From: Parasedimentitalea marina
GTDB taxonomy: Bacteria; Pseudomonadota; Alphaproteobacteria; Rhodobacterales; Rhodobacteraceae
Direction of reading: 5' to 3'
Length of the DNA stretch: 64,000 nt
Assembly: GCF_004006175.1 (NCBI RefSeq)
Contig: NZ_CP033219.1
Coordinates: 1,178,001 to 1,242,000 of the forward strand
Shown here: one piece after another, positions 23,917-32,569 of the stretch
Numbering within the stretch: the stretch's first letter is position 1
How the letters are laid out: each line of letters starts with the position of its first letter
Translations under genes and position numbers: made by a program
Notes under the pieces: generated by a model
Databases searched by the model: none
Told to the model about the DNA's origin: nothing
The model's input: the letters and a program-made list of their open reading frames with translations, nothing else

Positions 23917-26469
23917 TTACTGACCCGCAGAGACGGACTTGAGATCAAGAGTGGCGCGGGTTTTCGCCCATAAGTCGGACAGATCGGCGATCTCGGCCAG
24001 GCTGGCTGAGGTGTCGGATCGTTTGGCCGCAACCTCTAGGTTGCCAAGGCTGGTCGCAAAGTCTGCAGCGCCGAAAAGACTGGCCGTGCTTCGGACTTGA
24101 TGGCACTTTGCTGCAAGCGTTTCGAAACCCAGTGTTGTTAAAGGATCGTTTTCCAAATCCGCTAACAGCGCATCACCTTCAGTCAGAAACCTGCCCAAAA
24201 ATATGTTGTATTCACGTTGGTTTAGCAAATCTTTGGCCAACTCTGCTTCTTCATCTACAGGCCTGTTTCTGGGGTCGGAATTGATCATGCATGACCCATC
24301 AAGCACCGTTTGAAGGGCGCGGCGCAGTTCTGGTAACTGAAGCGGTTTGCCAATAAATCCATCCATACCGCTGGCCCTAAAATGTGTCGTTTCCTCGGGT
24401 AGGACATTTGCCGAAAAAGCGAAGATTGGAATGTCACAGAAGGGTTGCGGCGCGGCGCGAATTTTCCGTGTTGCCTGAAGACCATCCATACCGGGCATGC
24501 TGATATCCATCAGGATAACATCAAAGGTCTCGGTCGAAGCTTTGGCGACGGCCGCCAGCCCATCAGGAACCAATGTCACCTTGTGGCCGTCACGTTCCAG
24601 CAGTTTGCGCGCGACAAAGGCATTGGTCTCGACGTCCTCGGCGACAAGAATTGACAGCGACTGGTCTGCGGCTCGCGCCTTTTCCTCGCTACTGTCGGGA
24701 AGCGGTTCGGCGACCGGCAGCAGGGGCAGGTGTAGCCAAAAAACGCTGCCGTCACCCGGCGTACTTTCGACACCGATACTGCCGCCAAGCAGCTGTACCA
24801 TACGTCTGACAATGCCCAGGCCTAAGCCTGTTCCGCCGCTGTCGCGTGTATAGGTTGAATCACAGGTCTCAAAATCTTCAAATATTCTGAGCTGGTCTTC
24901 ATCGGAAATGCCGATGCCACTGTCGATAATCCGTAACTCGACATTGCAGGTGTCGTCGGTCGGCGTGATCTGTTCTGCCTCGATGCTAATGTGGCCCACA
25001 TGTGTGAACTTAATTGCATTCCCAACGAGGTTTAGCAGAATTTGCTCAAGAATTGTCTGATCTGTTGAAACCCATTCCAAACTGGGCCCCAGCCATTCCC
25101 ATTCAATGGTGGTCTGATTTCGCCCTGCGTGGCCACTTTGGCCGTCAACAATGTCTTGTAGGAAGTGACCCAAATGAAAGGTCGATTGTACGACAGCGGG
25201 CTTGCCAGACTCAAACTTGGCAATATCCAAAATGGAATTGACATGATGCATCAACTGGCGTCCCGATATTTCCATGTTCTGCACATAGGTTGTCTGATCC
25301 GTGTCTAAGGTGCTTTTGCTGATCAGGGTCAGGTTGCCGAGTAATCCATTCAGCGGCGTGCGTATTTCGTGGCTCATCATAGCCAGGAAATTTGCTTTGG
25401 CTTTCTCACCTGCCAGCGCCTGGTCTCGTGCGCCGCGCAGCTCGGCCTCGGCGTTCAATTGTTGAGAGATGTCCCTCAGGAAGCTAATGATCACATCGCC
25501 ATCTTCGGTTTGGGCTGATTGCATGGCCAATTCGACGGGAAAGCGTTCCCCGTTGGCCCTGCGGGCTTCAAGGCGTACGCGGCCAGTTCCTATCGGCTGG
25601 TTATCAGCAGTTTGCACCATCAGGGAAAATCTTCGCTGATGGGCTTCTTTGTGTTCAGCTGGGACAATCAGATCATCAATGTTCTGACCTTTGGCGTCGG
25701 CCAATGAATAGCCAAATGTGGTTTCGGCAGCCGCGTTCAAATCCACGACATGCCCCTTGGTATCTGCGACGATCACGGCCTCTTGTGTTGTCGACAGGAT
25801 CGTCTGCATATGCGCGTTGGCGCGGATCAATGCACGTCCTCTGGCCCGGATCTGAGCGTTGGCCAACAGGGAATAGGTAAACAACGCAGCGAGTGCGACC
25901 AATATTGTCACTGAGACAATCGCCAACTGTGTCAAAGTTGAAAATATACGTGACCGCTGCATATCCGAGGCGCGGGCGAAATGGGACAGGCCTAGGATGA
26001 ACAGGCTTCGCACTTCGGGGCGCAGCGCAGCAGACTGATTGAACAGATCTGGAATGGCCGATCGCAAAGCATCATCTGGCCCGTCCATGAGAACAATCGT
26101 CTGGTCCAGAAATGTCTGTAGCGATATGATTGAGCGCAGAAATTCCTCAATCTTTCGAGTGGGCTCGAAAAGCTTACCATTGGCCAGAATTCCCAAGCGG
26201 CTGTACAGGATATCAAAATCCTTTCGAACAGCAGCGAGATCCGAGGTTTCAGGGTGATTATTCTGTTCAAGAGTGAGCAAGAAATCGAGGTATTCGATTT
26301 CGACCTGGGACAATGTCCACTGCACCGTGTCTGAATCGGAGGACCGCAGTTGCTTTAGGTCCCGGTACACTTCGAGCCCAATCAGAACCAGAAGAGGCAG
26401 ACACAGAACGACCAGAGGCAGCAGAACCCAATTCTTGAGGACTAGAAATAACCTGGGGTAACGGGGCAA
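23917..26469 (-). CDS. Membrane hybrid sensor histidine kinase (PAS-HisKA-HATPase-REC-HPt)
   Basis: 850 residues. Membrane segments at about 12-32 and 182-202 flank a periplasmic sensing region of 150 residues. A PAS domain (about 220-340) precedes the HisKA domain with His367 in MMSHEIRTPLNG. The ATPase shows N-box NLVGNAIKFT and G-boxes DSGIGI and GTGLGLGI. The receiver has Asp655 in ILMDISMPGMDG. A C-terminal HPt has His790 in AAKCHQVRSTAS. The complete phosphorelay could end on the LuxR-type regulator at 28801. It follows the SUOX-like gene by 39 bases, so the two are probably cotranscribed. Confidence 0.93.
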   Translation of the reverse strand: MPRYPRLFLVLKNWVLLPLVVLCLPLLVLIGLEVYRDLKQLRSSDSDTVQWTLSQVEIEYLDFLLTLEQNNHPETSDLAAVRKDFDILYSRLGILANGKLFEPTRKIEEFLRSIISLQTFLDQTIVLMDGPDDALRSAIPDLFNQSAALRPEVRSLFILGLSHFARASDMQRSRIFSTLTQLAIVSVTILVALAALFTYSLLANAQIRARGRALIRANAHMQTILSTTQEAVIVADTKGHVVDLNAAAETTFGYSLADAKGQNIDDLIVPAEHKEAHQRRFSLMVQTADNQPIGTGRVRLEARRANGERFPVELAMQSAQTEDGDVIISFLRDISQQLNAEAELRGARDQALAGEKAKANFLAMMSHEIRTPLNGLLGNLTLISKSTLDTDQTTYVQNMEISGRQLMHHVNSILDIAKFESGKPAVVQSTFHLGHFLQDIVDGQSGHAGRNQTTIEWEWLGPSLEWVSTDQTILEQILLNLVGNAIKFTHVGHISIEAEQITPTDDTCNVELRIIDSGIGISDEDQLRIFEDFETCDSTYTRDSGGTGLGLGIVRRMVQLLGGSIGVESTPGDGSVFWLHLPLLPVAEPLPDSSEEKARAADQSLSILVAEDVETNAFVARKLLERDGHKVTLVPDGLAAVAKASTETFDVILMDISMPGMDGLQATRKIRAAPQPFCDIPIFAFSANVLPEETTHFRASGMDGFIGKPLQLPELRRALQTVLDGSCMINSDPRNRPVDEEAELAKDLLNQREYNIFLGRFLTEGDALLADLENDPLTTLGFETLAAKCHQVRSTASLFGAADFATSLGNLEVAAKRSDTSASLAEIADLSDLWAKTRATLDLKSVSAGQ

Positions 26470-26508
26470 TTTGAGACGCTTTCAAAGGAATGTTCTGAAG
26501 CTACCATA

Positions 26509-27015
26509 TCATTGAACAATATTTAATCGATTGAGTTGCCAGATACTGCGTGAATAAATCGTTTCGGTGCGAAATTCTGGCGATTGGTCAAATGGGTAGA
26601 TGATCCAGAGCGGACCTTTTTCACGTCTGGGGATTGGCTGGCCGTCAATGGCAAAGGCAACAATGGGCCCCCCTACACGTGCATCACTTCGCGGGATGGC
26701 CACGGCGTAATCGTTCAGCGCGATCGCCTGAATAGTGGTTCCCTTGACGTCCAGATGTTGCAGCAGAGTGTACAGGGGAACACCGGAAAACTCGTGTACG
26801 CCCTGGGTCCAGATTGTCGATGTAACAATATTTTCGACAGCAATATCTTGTAGATCCTGAACACTTAGTAAGAAGGCTTGATCCGGACCCTGTCCGCCAG
26901 TGACTTCCAGTACTGGCATTGCCTCAGTTTCTGCCGTTCCAGCGGTAACTCTGGTTGCGACAATGGCAGCTAGAAACAAGGTACGGGCGATTGAGTAAAT
27001 ACCATTGATTGTCAT
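26509..27015 (-). CDS. Periplasmic SUOX-fold (molybdopterin-binding-like) small protein
   Basis: 168 residues with a signal peptide (hydrophobic residues 10-25, then TAGTAETEA). The segment FSGVPLYTLLQHL and the closing region PLWIIYPFDQ resemble the short molybdopterin-oxidoreductase-like domain proteins often placed beside sensor kinases. The protein is too short to be a full sulfite-oxidase-type enzyme, and no cysteine ligand for molybdenum is visible. It lies immediately upstream of the hybrid kinase, so it may act as a periplasmic partner in sensing. That role is inference. Confidence 0.72.
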   Translation of the reverse strand: MTINGIYSIARTLFLAAIVATRVTAGTAETEAMPVLEVTGGQGPDQAFLLSVQDLQDIAVENIVTSTIWTQGVHEFSGVPLYTLLQHLDVKGTTIQAIALNDYAVAIPRSDARVGGPIVAFAIDGQPIPRREKGPLWIIYPFDQSPEFRTETIYSRSIWQLNRLNIVQ

Positions 27016-27090
27016 AATTCACCTCTGTGTTTTCACTATTAGCTTCACACGTTGACCAGGGCTCTTTCTGCCTCTCTCATGTATTAGGAA

Positions 27091-27106
27091 CTATCCGAAA
27101 GGATAG
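27091..27106. promoter_or_regulatory. EPS-locus palindrome copy 2 (CTATCC-N4-GGATAG)
   Basis: Perfect 6-base arms, CTATCC-GAAA-GGATAG. The site is 76 bases upstream of the SUOX-like gene start, in the only promoter gap for the SUOX-kinase unit. It is the most symmetrical of the four copies. Confidence 0.65.
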
Positions 27107-27170
27107 AGTGGCCTTGATCGGGGATTTGCAAAGACGTGGCGTGTGGGAATGACCCTGCGACGGTGGGGGC

Positions 27171-28562
27171 TTAGTAAGCCCCGCGCCCTTTGAACACCGC
27201 CTGAAAGGTTACGGCGATCAGGGCCAGGTCCAGCAAGATGGAGCGTGAGCGGGTATAAGCGATGTCCATATCCACCATGCGATCAAAATCGACATCAGCG
27301 CGGCCAGAGACCTGCCAGATTCCGGTCAGTCCCGGTTTGACGCTGAGGCGGCGGAGCGCCCGTTTGGAATAGGCTTCGACCTCCTCGGGCAGCGCTGGGC
27401 GCGGGCCAACAATCGACATCTTCCCGGTTAGTATGTTCACGATCTGGGGTAACTCGTCCAACGAGAACCGGCGCAGAATACGACCGACTTTTGTCACCCG
27501 AGGATCGTTGCGGGCTTTGAAGCAGATGCCGTCACGGTCAGACGCCGACAATAGATCCTTGCGTCTCTCCGCAGCGTCCACGTGCATGGAACGGAACTTA
27601 TACAGAGTGAATTGCTTGCCATTCCGGCCAACACGTTTCTGGCTGAAAATTGCAGCGCCCGGGCTTTCCAATCGAATGGCGGCACCAATCAGTAGAAGCA
27701 GCGGAAAAAGTGCGACCAGAGCAACAGTGCTTAGCACCACATCCAAAAGCCTTTTGTGAATGGCATATTTGGAGCGGGTGTGCAGCGCATGGCGTGCGGC
27801 GCGAAACAAAAAGGTGAAATTGCCAAGGATGTACCGCTTGGCCAGCCGGGTTGGTTCCATCGCCAGACGCCAGACCCATTCGCATTTCGCCTGTCGGACA
27901 CAGAGCGGCGCGCGTTTGACATTGCCAGCCCAGAAATCAAACAATCCACCAACCGCCATCTTAAGGTCAGGACGCAGGTCTGGTCCAAAGCGGTCCAACC
28001 ACAGCTCTTGCAGGGGGACCCCCATGGCGACCAGCAAGATATCCGCGCCAGAGCCATTGATCGTGTTTATAGCGTCCTGGGCATTCGCAGCGTCTTTAAA
28101 CCCATCGAGAGTTCCAGCGATACGCAGCCCAGGGATCATGGACCCAAGGTGTTTTGCAGCTTTTTCTGCGGTGCCCGGTCGGGCGCCAAATAGAAAAACG
28201 CTTTTCCCTTGTTTGGCGGCTGCTTTCAGCAAAGGTGGCAACAGATCGGTACCGTTCAGATTGGCCATCAACCCGTCGCCCTGCATCCTCGCCGCCAGCT
28301 CAACACCAATACCGTCGGGAAGGACCAGATCTGCACGATCCAATGCTGTGGCGTAATCCGACTTCACTGCGCGCATGTTGGCACAATGTGCATTCAGGAA
28401 AAATACGGTGCGCTTGCCCGGCTGCAAAAGATTGTTGATCGCCGCCTGTGGGGTTGCGTCTACCACCTCAACATTCATGACCGCGCGTCTGTCCAGCTTG
28501 GGAAAAACGGGTGTGGCACCCTGCGCAAAGAAGGTATCAAAACTGATGGACTGATGCTGCAT
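27171..28562 (-). CDS. Fusion of WecG/TagA-type glycosyltransferase and initiating sugar-phosphate transferase
   Basis: 463 residues from the ATG at 28562, chosen because GGGAG lies 7 bases upstream; a GTG at 28589 is the alternative. Residues about 30-215 are a WecG/TagA/CpsF glycosyltransferase (FFLNAHCANMRAV, LPDGIGVELAARM, VAMGVPLQELW). After a membrane helix at about 270-290 comes an undecaprenyl-phosphate sugar-phosphate transferase domain (QKRVGRNGKQFTLYKFRSM, DELPQIVNILTGKMSIVGPRP, KPGLTGIWQVSGR). The fusion would start the repeat unit and add the second sugar in one polypeptide. Confidence 0.9.
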   Translation of the reverse strand: MQHQSISFDTFFAQGATPVFPKLDRRAVMNVEVVDATPQAAINNLLQPGKRTVFFLNAHCANMRAVKSDYATALDRADLVLPDGIGVELAARMQGDGLMANLNGTDLLPPLLKAAAKQGKSVFLFGARPGTAEKAAKHLGSMIPGLRIAGTLDGFKDAANAQDAINTINGSGADILLVAMGVPLQELWLDRFGPDLRPDLKMAVGGLFDFWAGNVKRAPLCVRQAKCEWVWRLAMEPTRLAKRYILGNFTFLFRAARHALHTRSKYAIHKRLLDVVLSTVALVALFPLLLLIGAAIRLESPGAAIFSQKRVGRNGKQFTLYKFRSMHVDAAERRKDLLSASDRDGICFKARNDPRVTKVGRILRRFSLDELPQIVNILTGKMSIVGPRPALPEEVEAYSKRALRRLSVKPGLTGIWQVSGRADVDFDRMVDMDIAYTRSRSILLDLALIAVTFQAVFKGRGAY

Positions 28563-28703
28563 AACGTGACTCCCTGTGTCTGAGTTCACTTTTATTGTGC
28601 ATGATCAACGGGGGGGCAGGGGCCGGGCATCAGGATGATTTAAGAGACGAAAACGCCCGTTCGGGATTATCGGCTGCCAAATTCCCCATAGGCAGGGGCG
28701 CAT

Positions 28704-28717
28704 TATCCATTTGGATA
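28704..28717. promoter_or_regulatory. EPS-locus palindrome copy 3 (TATCC-N4-GGATA)
   Basis: TATCC-ATTT-GGATA with perfect 5-base arms, in the divergent gap between the WecG fusion and the response regulator, about 84 bases before the regulator start and 142 before the fusion start. A TAAATT element about 10 bases to its right could be a -10 box for the regulator. Confidence 0.65.
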
Positions 28718-28800
28718 GAAATCTGGTCTAAATTTTCTCACGGACCTCACCATTTGCGCCTAGAATGGAAGGTAAGTTTCTTTTTAGATGAGGTTTTGTG

Positions 28801-29415
28801 GTGCGAATTTTAATTGCAGATGATCATGAACTCCTGCGGGATGCACTTGGTGCCTTTATGCAGAGCGAAGATGGGATCGAGTTGCATACAGCGGCAGATT
28901 TTGACGAGGCTTGCATCCTGTTAAAGGGGGAGTGGACTTATGATCTTGTTCTCCTGGACTATAATATGCCAGGCATGAATGGGCTGAATGGGATTAAAGA
29001 GGCCAATGAAATCAGTGGTGTTCACCGGGTCGCCTTGATGTCAGGTGAGGCCAATCGTGAGATTGCCGAACAGGCGCTTGAGATGGGTGCCATCGGATTT
29101 ATTCCCAAAACCCTGCCTGCAAAATCTCTGGTCAATGCGATCAAATTCATGGCGATGGGTGAAAAATATGCACCGCTTGATTTCATGACCGCAGAAGCAG
29201 ACGAGGTCAGTCATCCGATCCTGGACAAACTGACCAACCGCGAGCGCCAGGTGCTGCAGGGACTGTCTGAAGGAAAGTCCAACAAGGAAATCGCGCGCGA
29301 TCTGGAACTGTCTGAGCCGACCATCAAGCTTCACGTCAAAACGCTCTATCGTAAGCTGGACGTGTCGAACCGAACACAGGCGGCGCTGGTTGCAAGAGAT
29401 GCCGGTCTTTTTTGA
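28801..29415 (+). CDS. LuxR/NarL-type response regulator of the EPS locus
   Basis: 204 residues from the GTG at 28801; a GTG at 28798 is adjacent, but GAGG at 28790-28793 is better spaced for 28801. The receiver domain has Asp53 in LVLLDYNMPGM. The C-terminal GerE/LuxR helix-turn-helix is LTNRERQVLQGLSEGKSNKEIARDLELSEPTIKLHVKTLYRKL. It is the only DNA-binding protein in the polysaccharide locus and the natural output for the HPt-ended hybrid kinase at 23917-26469. It probably binds the shared palindrome, including in its own promoter. Confidence 0.92.
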   Translation: MRILIADDHELLRDALGAFMQSEDGIELHTAADFDEACILLKGEWTYDLVLLDYNMPGMNGLNGIKEANEISGVHRVALMSGEANREIAEQALEMGAIGFIPKTLPAKSLVNAIKFMAMGEKYAPLDFMTAEADEVSHPILDKLTNRERQVLQGLSEGKSNKEIARDLELSEPTIKLHVKTLYRKLDVSNRTQAALVARDAGLF

Positions 29416-29423
29416 TCTGCGGC

Positions 29424-29437
29424 TATCCATTCGGGTA
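29424..29437. promoter_or_regulatory. EPS-locus palindrome copy 4 (TATCC-N4-GGGTA)
   Basis: TATCC-ATTC-GGGTA, one mismatch in the arms, 102 bases upstream of the chain-length gene start and just after the response-regulator stop. CCACCTGC follows about 10 bases later; the same octamer follows copy 1 at nearly the same distance. Confidence 0.6.
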
Positions 29438-29538
29438 GAGAGACATCCACCTGCGGCGCTTCTGATGCCGATGTGATCAATGGTCTTAAGCCAGACCCCG
29501 TATTCTCAATCTGAAAGAGTTTTCAGAGAGAAGAGATA

Positions 29539-31020
29539 ATGGTGTTTTTGGCTGCATTCCGCAAAGGTTCAGATAAGCACGGCGCGACCAAGGCGACACT
29601 CAAGCCTGCCCAAAAGGCCAATAACGGTTACCCGAACGCCCAATTCCTACCGCGCAAGCCGCGTAATTTCTTTTGGCGTTGCAGCAGGTATACGACGTTT
29701 TTCCTTATGTGGTGTGCTGGTATCTGGATGCCGATTTTCACCTATCTGACCACAACCCCACCAAAATACACGTCCCACATGGCGCTGATTTTGCCCGGAT
29801 CAGGGGCCTCGGCCTCGGTTAATTTGGAAAGCATTGGGCAGGCGTCGTCTTATGCTTCTTCAGCCTTTGCTTCCGACTCTGTCAGTCCAACCCAAACATA
29901 TAAGCGGCTTATTACGGCTAATAGAATCCGCTTGGCAGCGGCCCGCAGTTTAAATTTACCTGTCATCGACCTGCCCGCGCCCTCAATCGATCTGGTTGAT
30001 CAAACCGGATTGATCCGGGTGCAGATGACAGGCCATAGCGCGACCGAGGCGCAATTGCGGGCCGAGGCCATTCTAGAGGCCTTTCAGAGCGAATTGACCT
30101 TACTCAGAAACGACGAGCTTAGCATGCGAGAGCAAAGCGCTGTCTCGGCGATTGAAGAATACAGAACATCGGTGGCTGCAACCCGTGCCGACATCGGCCG
30201 CCTGCAGCAGGAAACTGGGTTTCTGTCCAAGGATCAGTTTTCGGCCCAGGTGAGTGACAATGATGCCCTGCGTGTCCTGACCGAAAACGCACAGGCCCGA
30301 TTGATTGAAAAGACCGCCTATGTCCAGGCACTGGAGGCGACGCTGGGCCTGTCCGCAAAAACAGCTGCGAAAGTTCTGAACCTCTATTCTGACAACGGCT
30401 ACCTTACGTTTTCCAAGGATGCCTCGAATAAGGCCGCCCAGCTTGCCGAAACCCGGTCAGAGTATGGCAATCAACACCCGCGTGTGGTTGAGGCACTAGC
30501 CCAATACACGCTCGCACAGGATTCTCTTGTCTCAATCGCTGTGGTTCGCACTGGGCTCAGCGTATCCGAAATCGAAAACCTGGAAATGTCGCAAAAGGGA
30601 AATCGTACAGATTTGCTGGCGGATCTGGTGCGCAGCGAGGCGGCGCGGCTGGGCGCCAGCGCAGAGTATGAAACCCTGAATGCACGATGCGAGGAGGAAC
30701 GGCAGAAGCTGGAAGAAATTGCACCGATGGCCGCCCAGCTTGAAGATCTGCAGCGCGACTTTCGGGTGTCCGAAGCCGTTTTCACTTCGGCCATTGCGCG
30801 CGGGCAGTCCTCCAAGGTGGACGTCTATGCGTCTTACCCTTTGGTTCAGGTGCTTGAAGCCCCCTCGCTACCGCTCAAGCCATCTTCGCCTAGACGGCTG
30901 GTGACTATTGCCCTTGGTGTTGCGGCCACGGTTTGCGTGATCATTTCACTCATTCTGGGTTGGGCTCGCTTTGGAATGATCAACTGGTTGATCGCGCGCC
31001 GCGAAGAGCGCCGGGTATGA
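29539..31020 (+). CDS. Wzz/GumC-type polysaccharide chain-length determinant
   Basis: 493 residues. Membrane helices lie near residues 52-72 and 455-478 and bracket a large periplasmic region with coiled-coil stretches (about 190-300 and 360-420). The N-terminal part of this region holds a Wzz-like domain, and PLKPSSPRRL before the last helix is the proline-rich motif of the family. There is no C-terminal kinase domain. It would control polymer length with the Wzy-like protein encoded by the overlapping next gene. Confidence 0.87.
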   Translation: MVFLAAFRKGSDKHGATKATLKPAQKANNGYPNAQFLPRKPRNFFWRCSRYTTFFLMWCAGIWMPIFTYLTTTPPKYTSHMALILPGSGASASVNLESIGQASSYASSAFASDSVSPTQTYKRLITANRIRLAAARSLNLPVIDLPAPSIDLVDQTGLIRVQMTGHSATEAQLRAEAILEAFQSELTLLRNDELSMREQSAVSAIEEYRTSVAATRADIGRLQQETGFLSKDQFSAQVSDNDALRVLTENAQARLIEKTAYVQALEATLGLSAKTAAKVLNLYSDNGYLTFSKDASNKAAQLAETRSEYGNQHPRVVEALAQYTLAQDSLVSIAVVRTGLSVSEIENLEMSQKGNRTDLLADLVRSEAARLGASAEYETLNARCEEERQKLEEIAPMAAQLEDLQRDFRVSEAVFTSAIARGQSSKVDVYASYPLVQVLEAPSLPLKPSSPRRLVTIALGVAATVCVIISLILGWARFGMINWLIARREERRV

Positions 31021-32279
31021 ACAAGATCATTCCACAGAACCCGGCTGAAAAAATCGTCTACAAAACTTTGGTCTGGACCTGGCCCTTTTATGCCTTCGGC
31101 GCATTGTATATCGTTGGCCCGGTCCTGGGATGGATGCTTGGGTGTCTGGCCATTGTGGTTGCCTATTTGGGGGCTGCAGTCCGGGAAGATTTACGGGTCA
31201 CCCGGTCAATTCCGCCGGTCGTCTGGGCTTGGATCATCGGCATGGCGGCGATGCTGATCGTCTTGTGGATCGGGCATGTGAATTTTGAGTTCGGACTGAA
31301 GTCAATCATCAGATCTACCATCGGCTGGGCCAAGGGCTGGGCGCTTATGGCGCTTTTCCCTTTGGCGGGCGCGGTTCTGCCCATCCGGCGCGCAATTCTA
31401 GTGCGTGGGCAATGTGTTGTCGGGCTATGGATACTGGCGCTGGCGCCGCTTATGCTGGTCGCGCCTTACATCGGCCTTCCCGAACGTATCTTTGTGTCGC
31501 CACTCAAGGCGGTTGGGGGGCCTGGCCCCGAGTATTTTACCGTATTCCTATATACATTGGACCCTGCCAGTGGAGCGCCCCGCTGGCAGTTCTACGCCCC
31601 ATGGTCGCCCTTCGCGGCCTTACTGGGGGTCACAATGGTTCTGTTTGCGCTTGAAGAAAGCGATCGTCGCTGGAAAACGATTGGTGTGTGTGCCGGGACC
31701 CTTCTCATTTTGGCTTCCAAGTCACGCATGGGGCTGGTGGGGCTGGTCGTATGCCCGGCTATCCCGCGTCTGCTGCGCCTGACAGCGCAATCCTGGGCCT
31801 GGCAGGGCGTAGCGGGTCTTTTGGTTGTGGCAGGCATGATCGCCGATTGGCTGATCACATCGGCCCAAGCCAGTGTTTATGCATTCAAATCCGCACGCGC
31901 CGACAGTTCGCGCGTGCGCGCAACCTTACAACGCATCGCAACCGAGCGCTGGCAGGGCGAGGCATTTTGGTTTGGCCACGGACGCGTCGCCCCTGGCTCT
32001 CATATCGTAGAGTATATGCCGATAGGCAGCCATCACACGTGGTACGGTCTGTTGTTTGTCAAAGGTGTGGCTGGCTTTCTTGCGCTGCTGCTCCCTTTTC
32101 TCTGGCAGTTCTGGATGGCAGCCAGTGACACGGTGCGGTCAAACAGGGGGACGCTGCCCTTGGGCCTCATGCTTGTCTTCCTGCTGCTATCCTTCGGGGA
32201 AAACATAGAGATTGAGGTCTATTTGCTCTGGCCCAGTCTCTTGCTCATGGGAATACACGCCAAAGAGCAGATGAGATAA
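31017..32279 (+). CDS. O-antigen ligase/polymerase-like membrane protein (Wzy-like)
   Basis: 420 residues from the ATG at 31017, which overlaps the Wzz stop as ATGA; the open frame from 30933 lies inside wzz. About ten membrane helices. The long periplasmic loop before the C-terminal helices contains GHGRVAPGSHIVEYMPIGSHHTWYGLLFVKG, the pattern of Wzy/WaaL-type proteins in which H and W residues follow an S-H motif. It probably polymerises repeat units flipped by the Wzx-like protein. Last gene of the polysaccharide locus. Confidence 0.82.
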   Translation: MNKIIPQNPAEKIVYKTLVWTWPFYAFGALYIVGPVLGWMLGCLAIVVAYLGAAVREDLRVTRSIPPVVWAWIIGMAAMLIVLWIGHVNFEFGLKSIIRSTIGWAKGWALMALFPLAGAVLPIRRAILVRGQCVVGLWILALAPLMLVAPYIGLPERIFVSPLKAVGGPGPEYFTVFLYTLDPASGAPRWQFYAPWSPFAALLGVTMVLFALEESDRRWKTIGVCAGTLLILASKSRMGLVGLVVCPAIPRLLRLTAQSWAWQGVAGLLVVAGMIADWLITSAQASVYAFKSARADSSRVRATLQRIATERWQGEAFWFGHGRVAPGSHIVEYMPIGSHHTWYGLLFVKGVAGFLALLLPFLWQFWMAASDTVRSNRGTLPLGLMLVFLLLSFGENIEIEVYLLWPSLLLMGIHAKEQMR

Positions 32280-32365
32280 TTTACCCGGTATTGAAGTCAC
32301 GGTGTATTGGTTCTTTGCAGAATGGGTCCGTGCACTGTGTTACCACTCCTCCATAACGGTAGAAG

Positions 32366-32449
32366 TGGTGGGCGACCCTGGAATCGAACCAGGCGTGCGT
32401 CTCCGCGAGGGAGTTACAGTCCCCTGCCACACCTTGCGGCCTGTCGCCC
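32366..32449 (-). tRNA. tRNA-Tyr (GTA)
   Basis: 84 bases on the minus strand including an encoded CCA (bases 32366-32368). The acceptor stem GGGCGAC pairs with GTCGCCC, the discriminator is A, and the T-arm contains GGTTCGATTCC. The anticodon loop CTGTAAC gives GTA at 32415-32417. The long variable arm expected for bacterial tRNA-Tyr is present. The gene lies between the Wzy-like gene and rlmB. Confidence 0.95.
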
Positions 32450-32569
32450 ACTATCAGGTGACTGTTGCACCTGATGTGGGGCGTGACTACAAGCGCACCA
32501 ACGGAGCGTCAACCGGAAAATCACAGGTTTTTCTCGATGGCTCAAAAATCCTTTTTGCCGGAGAGCAAG

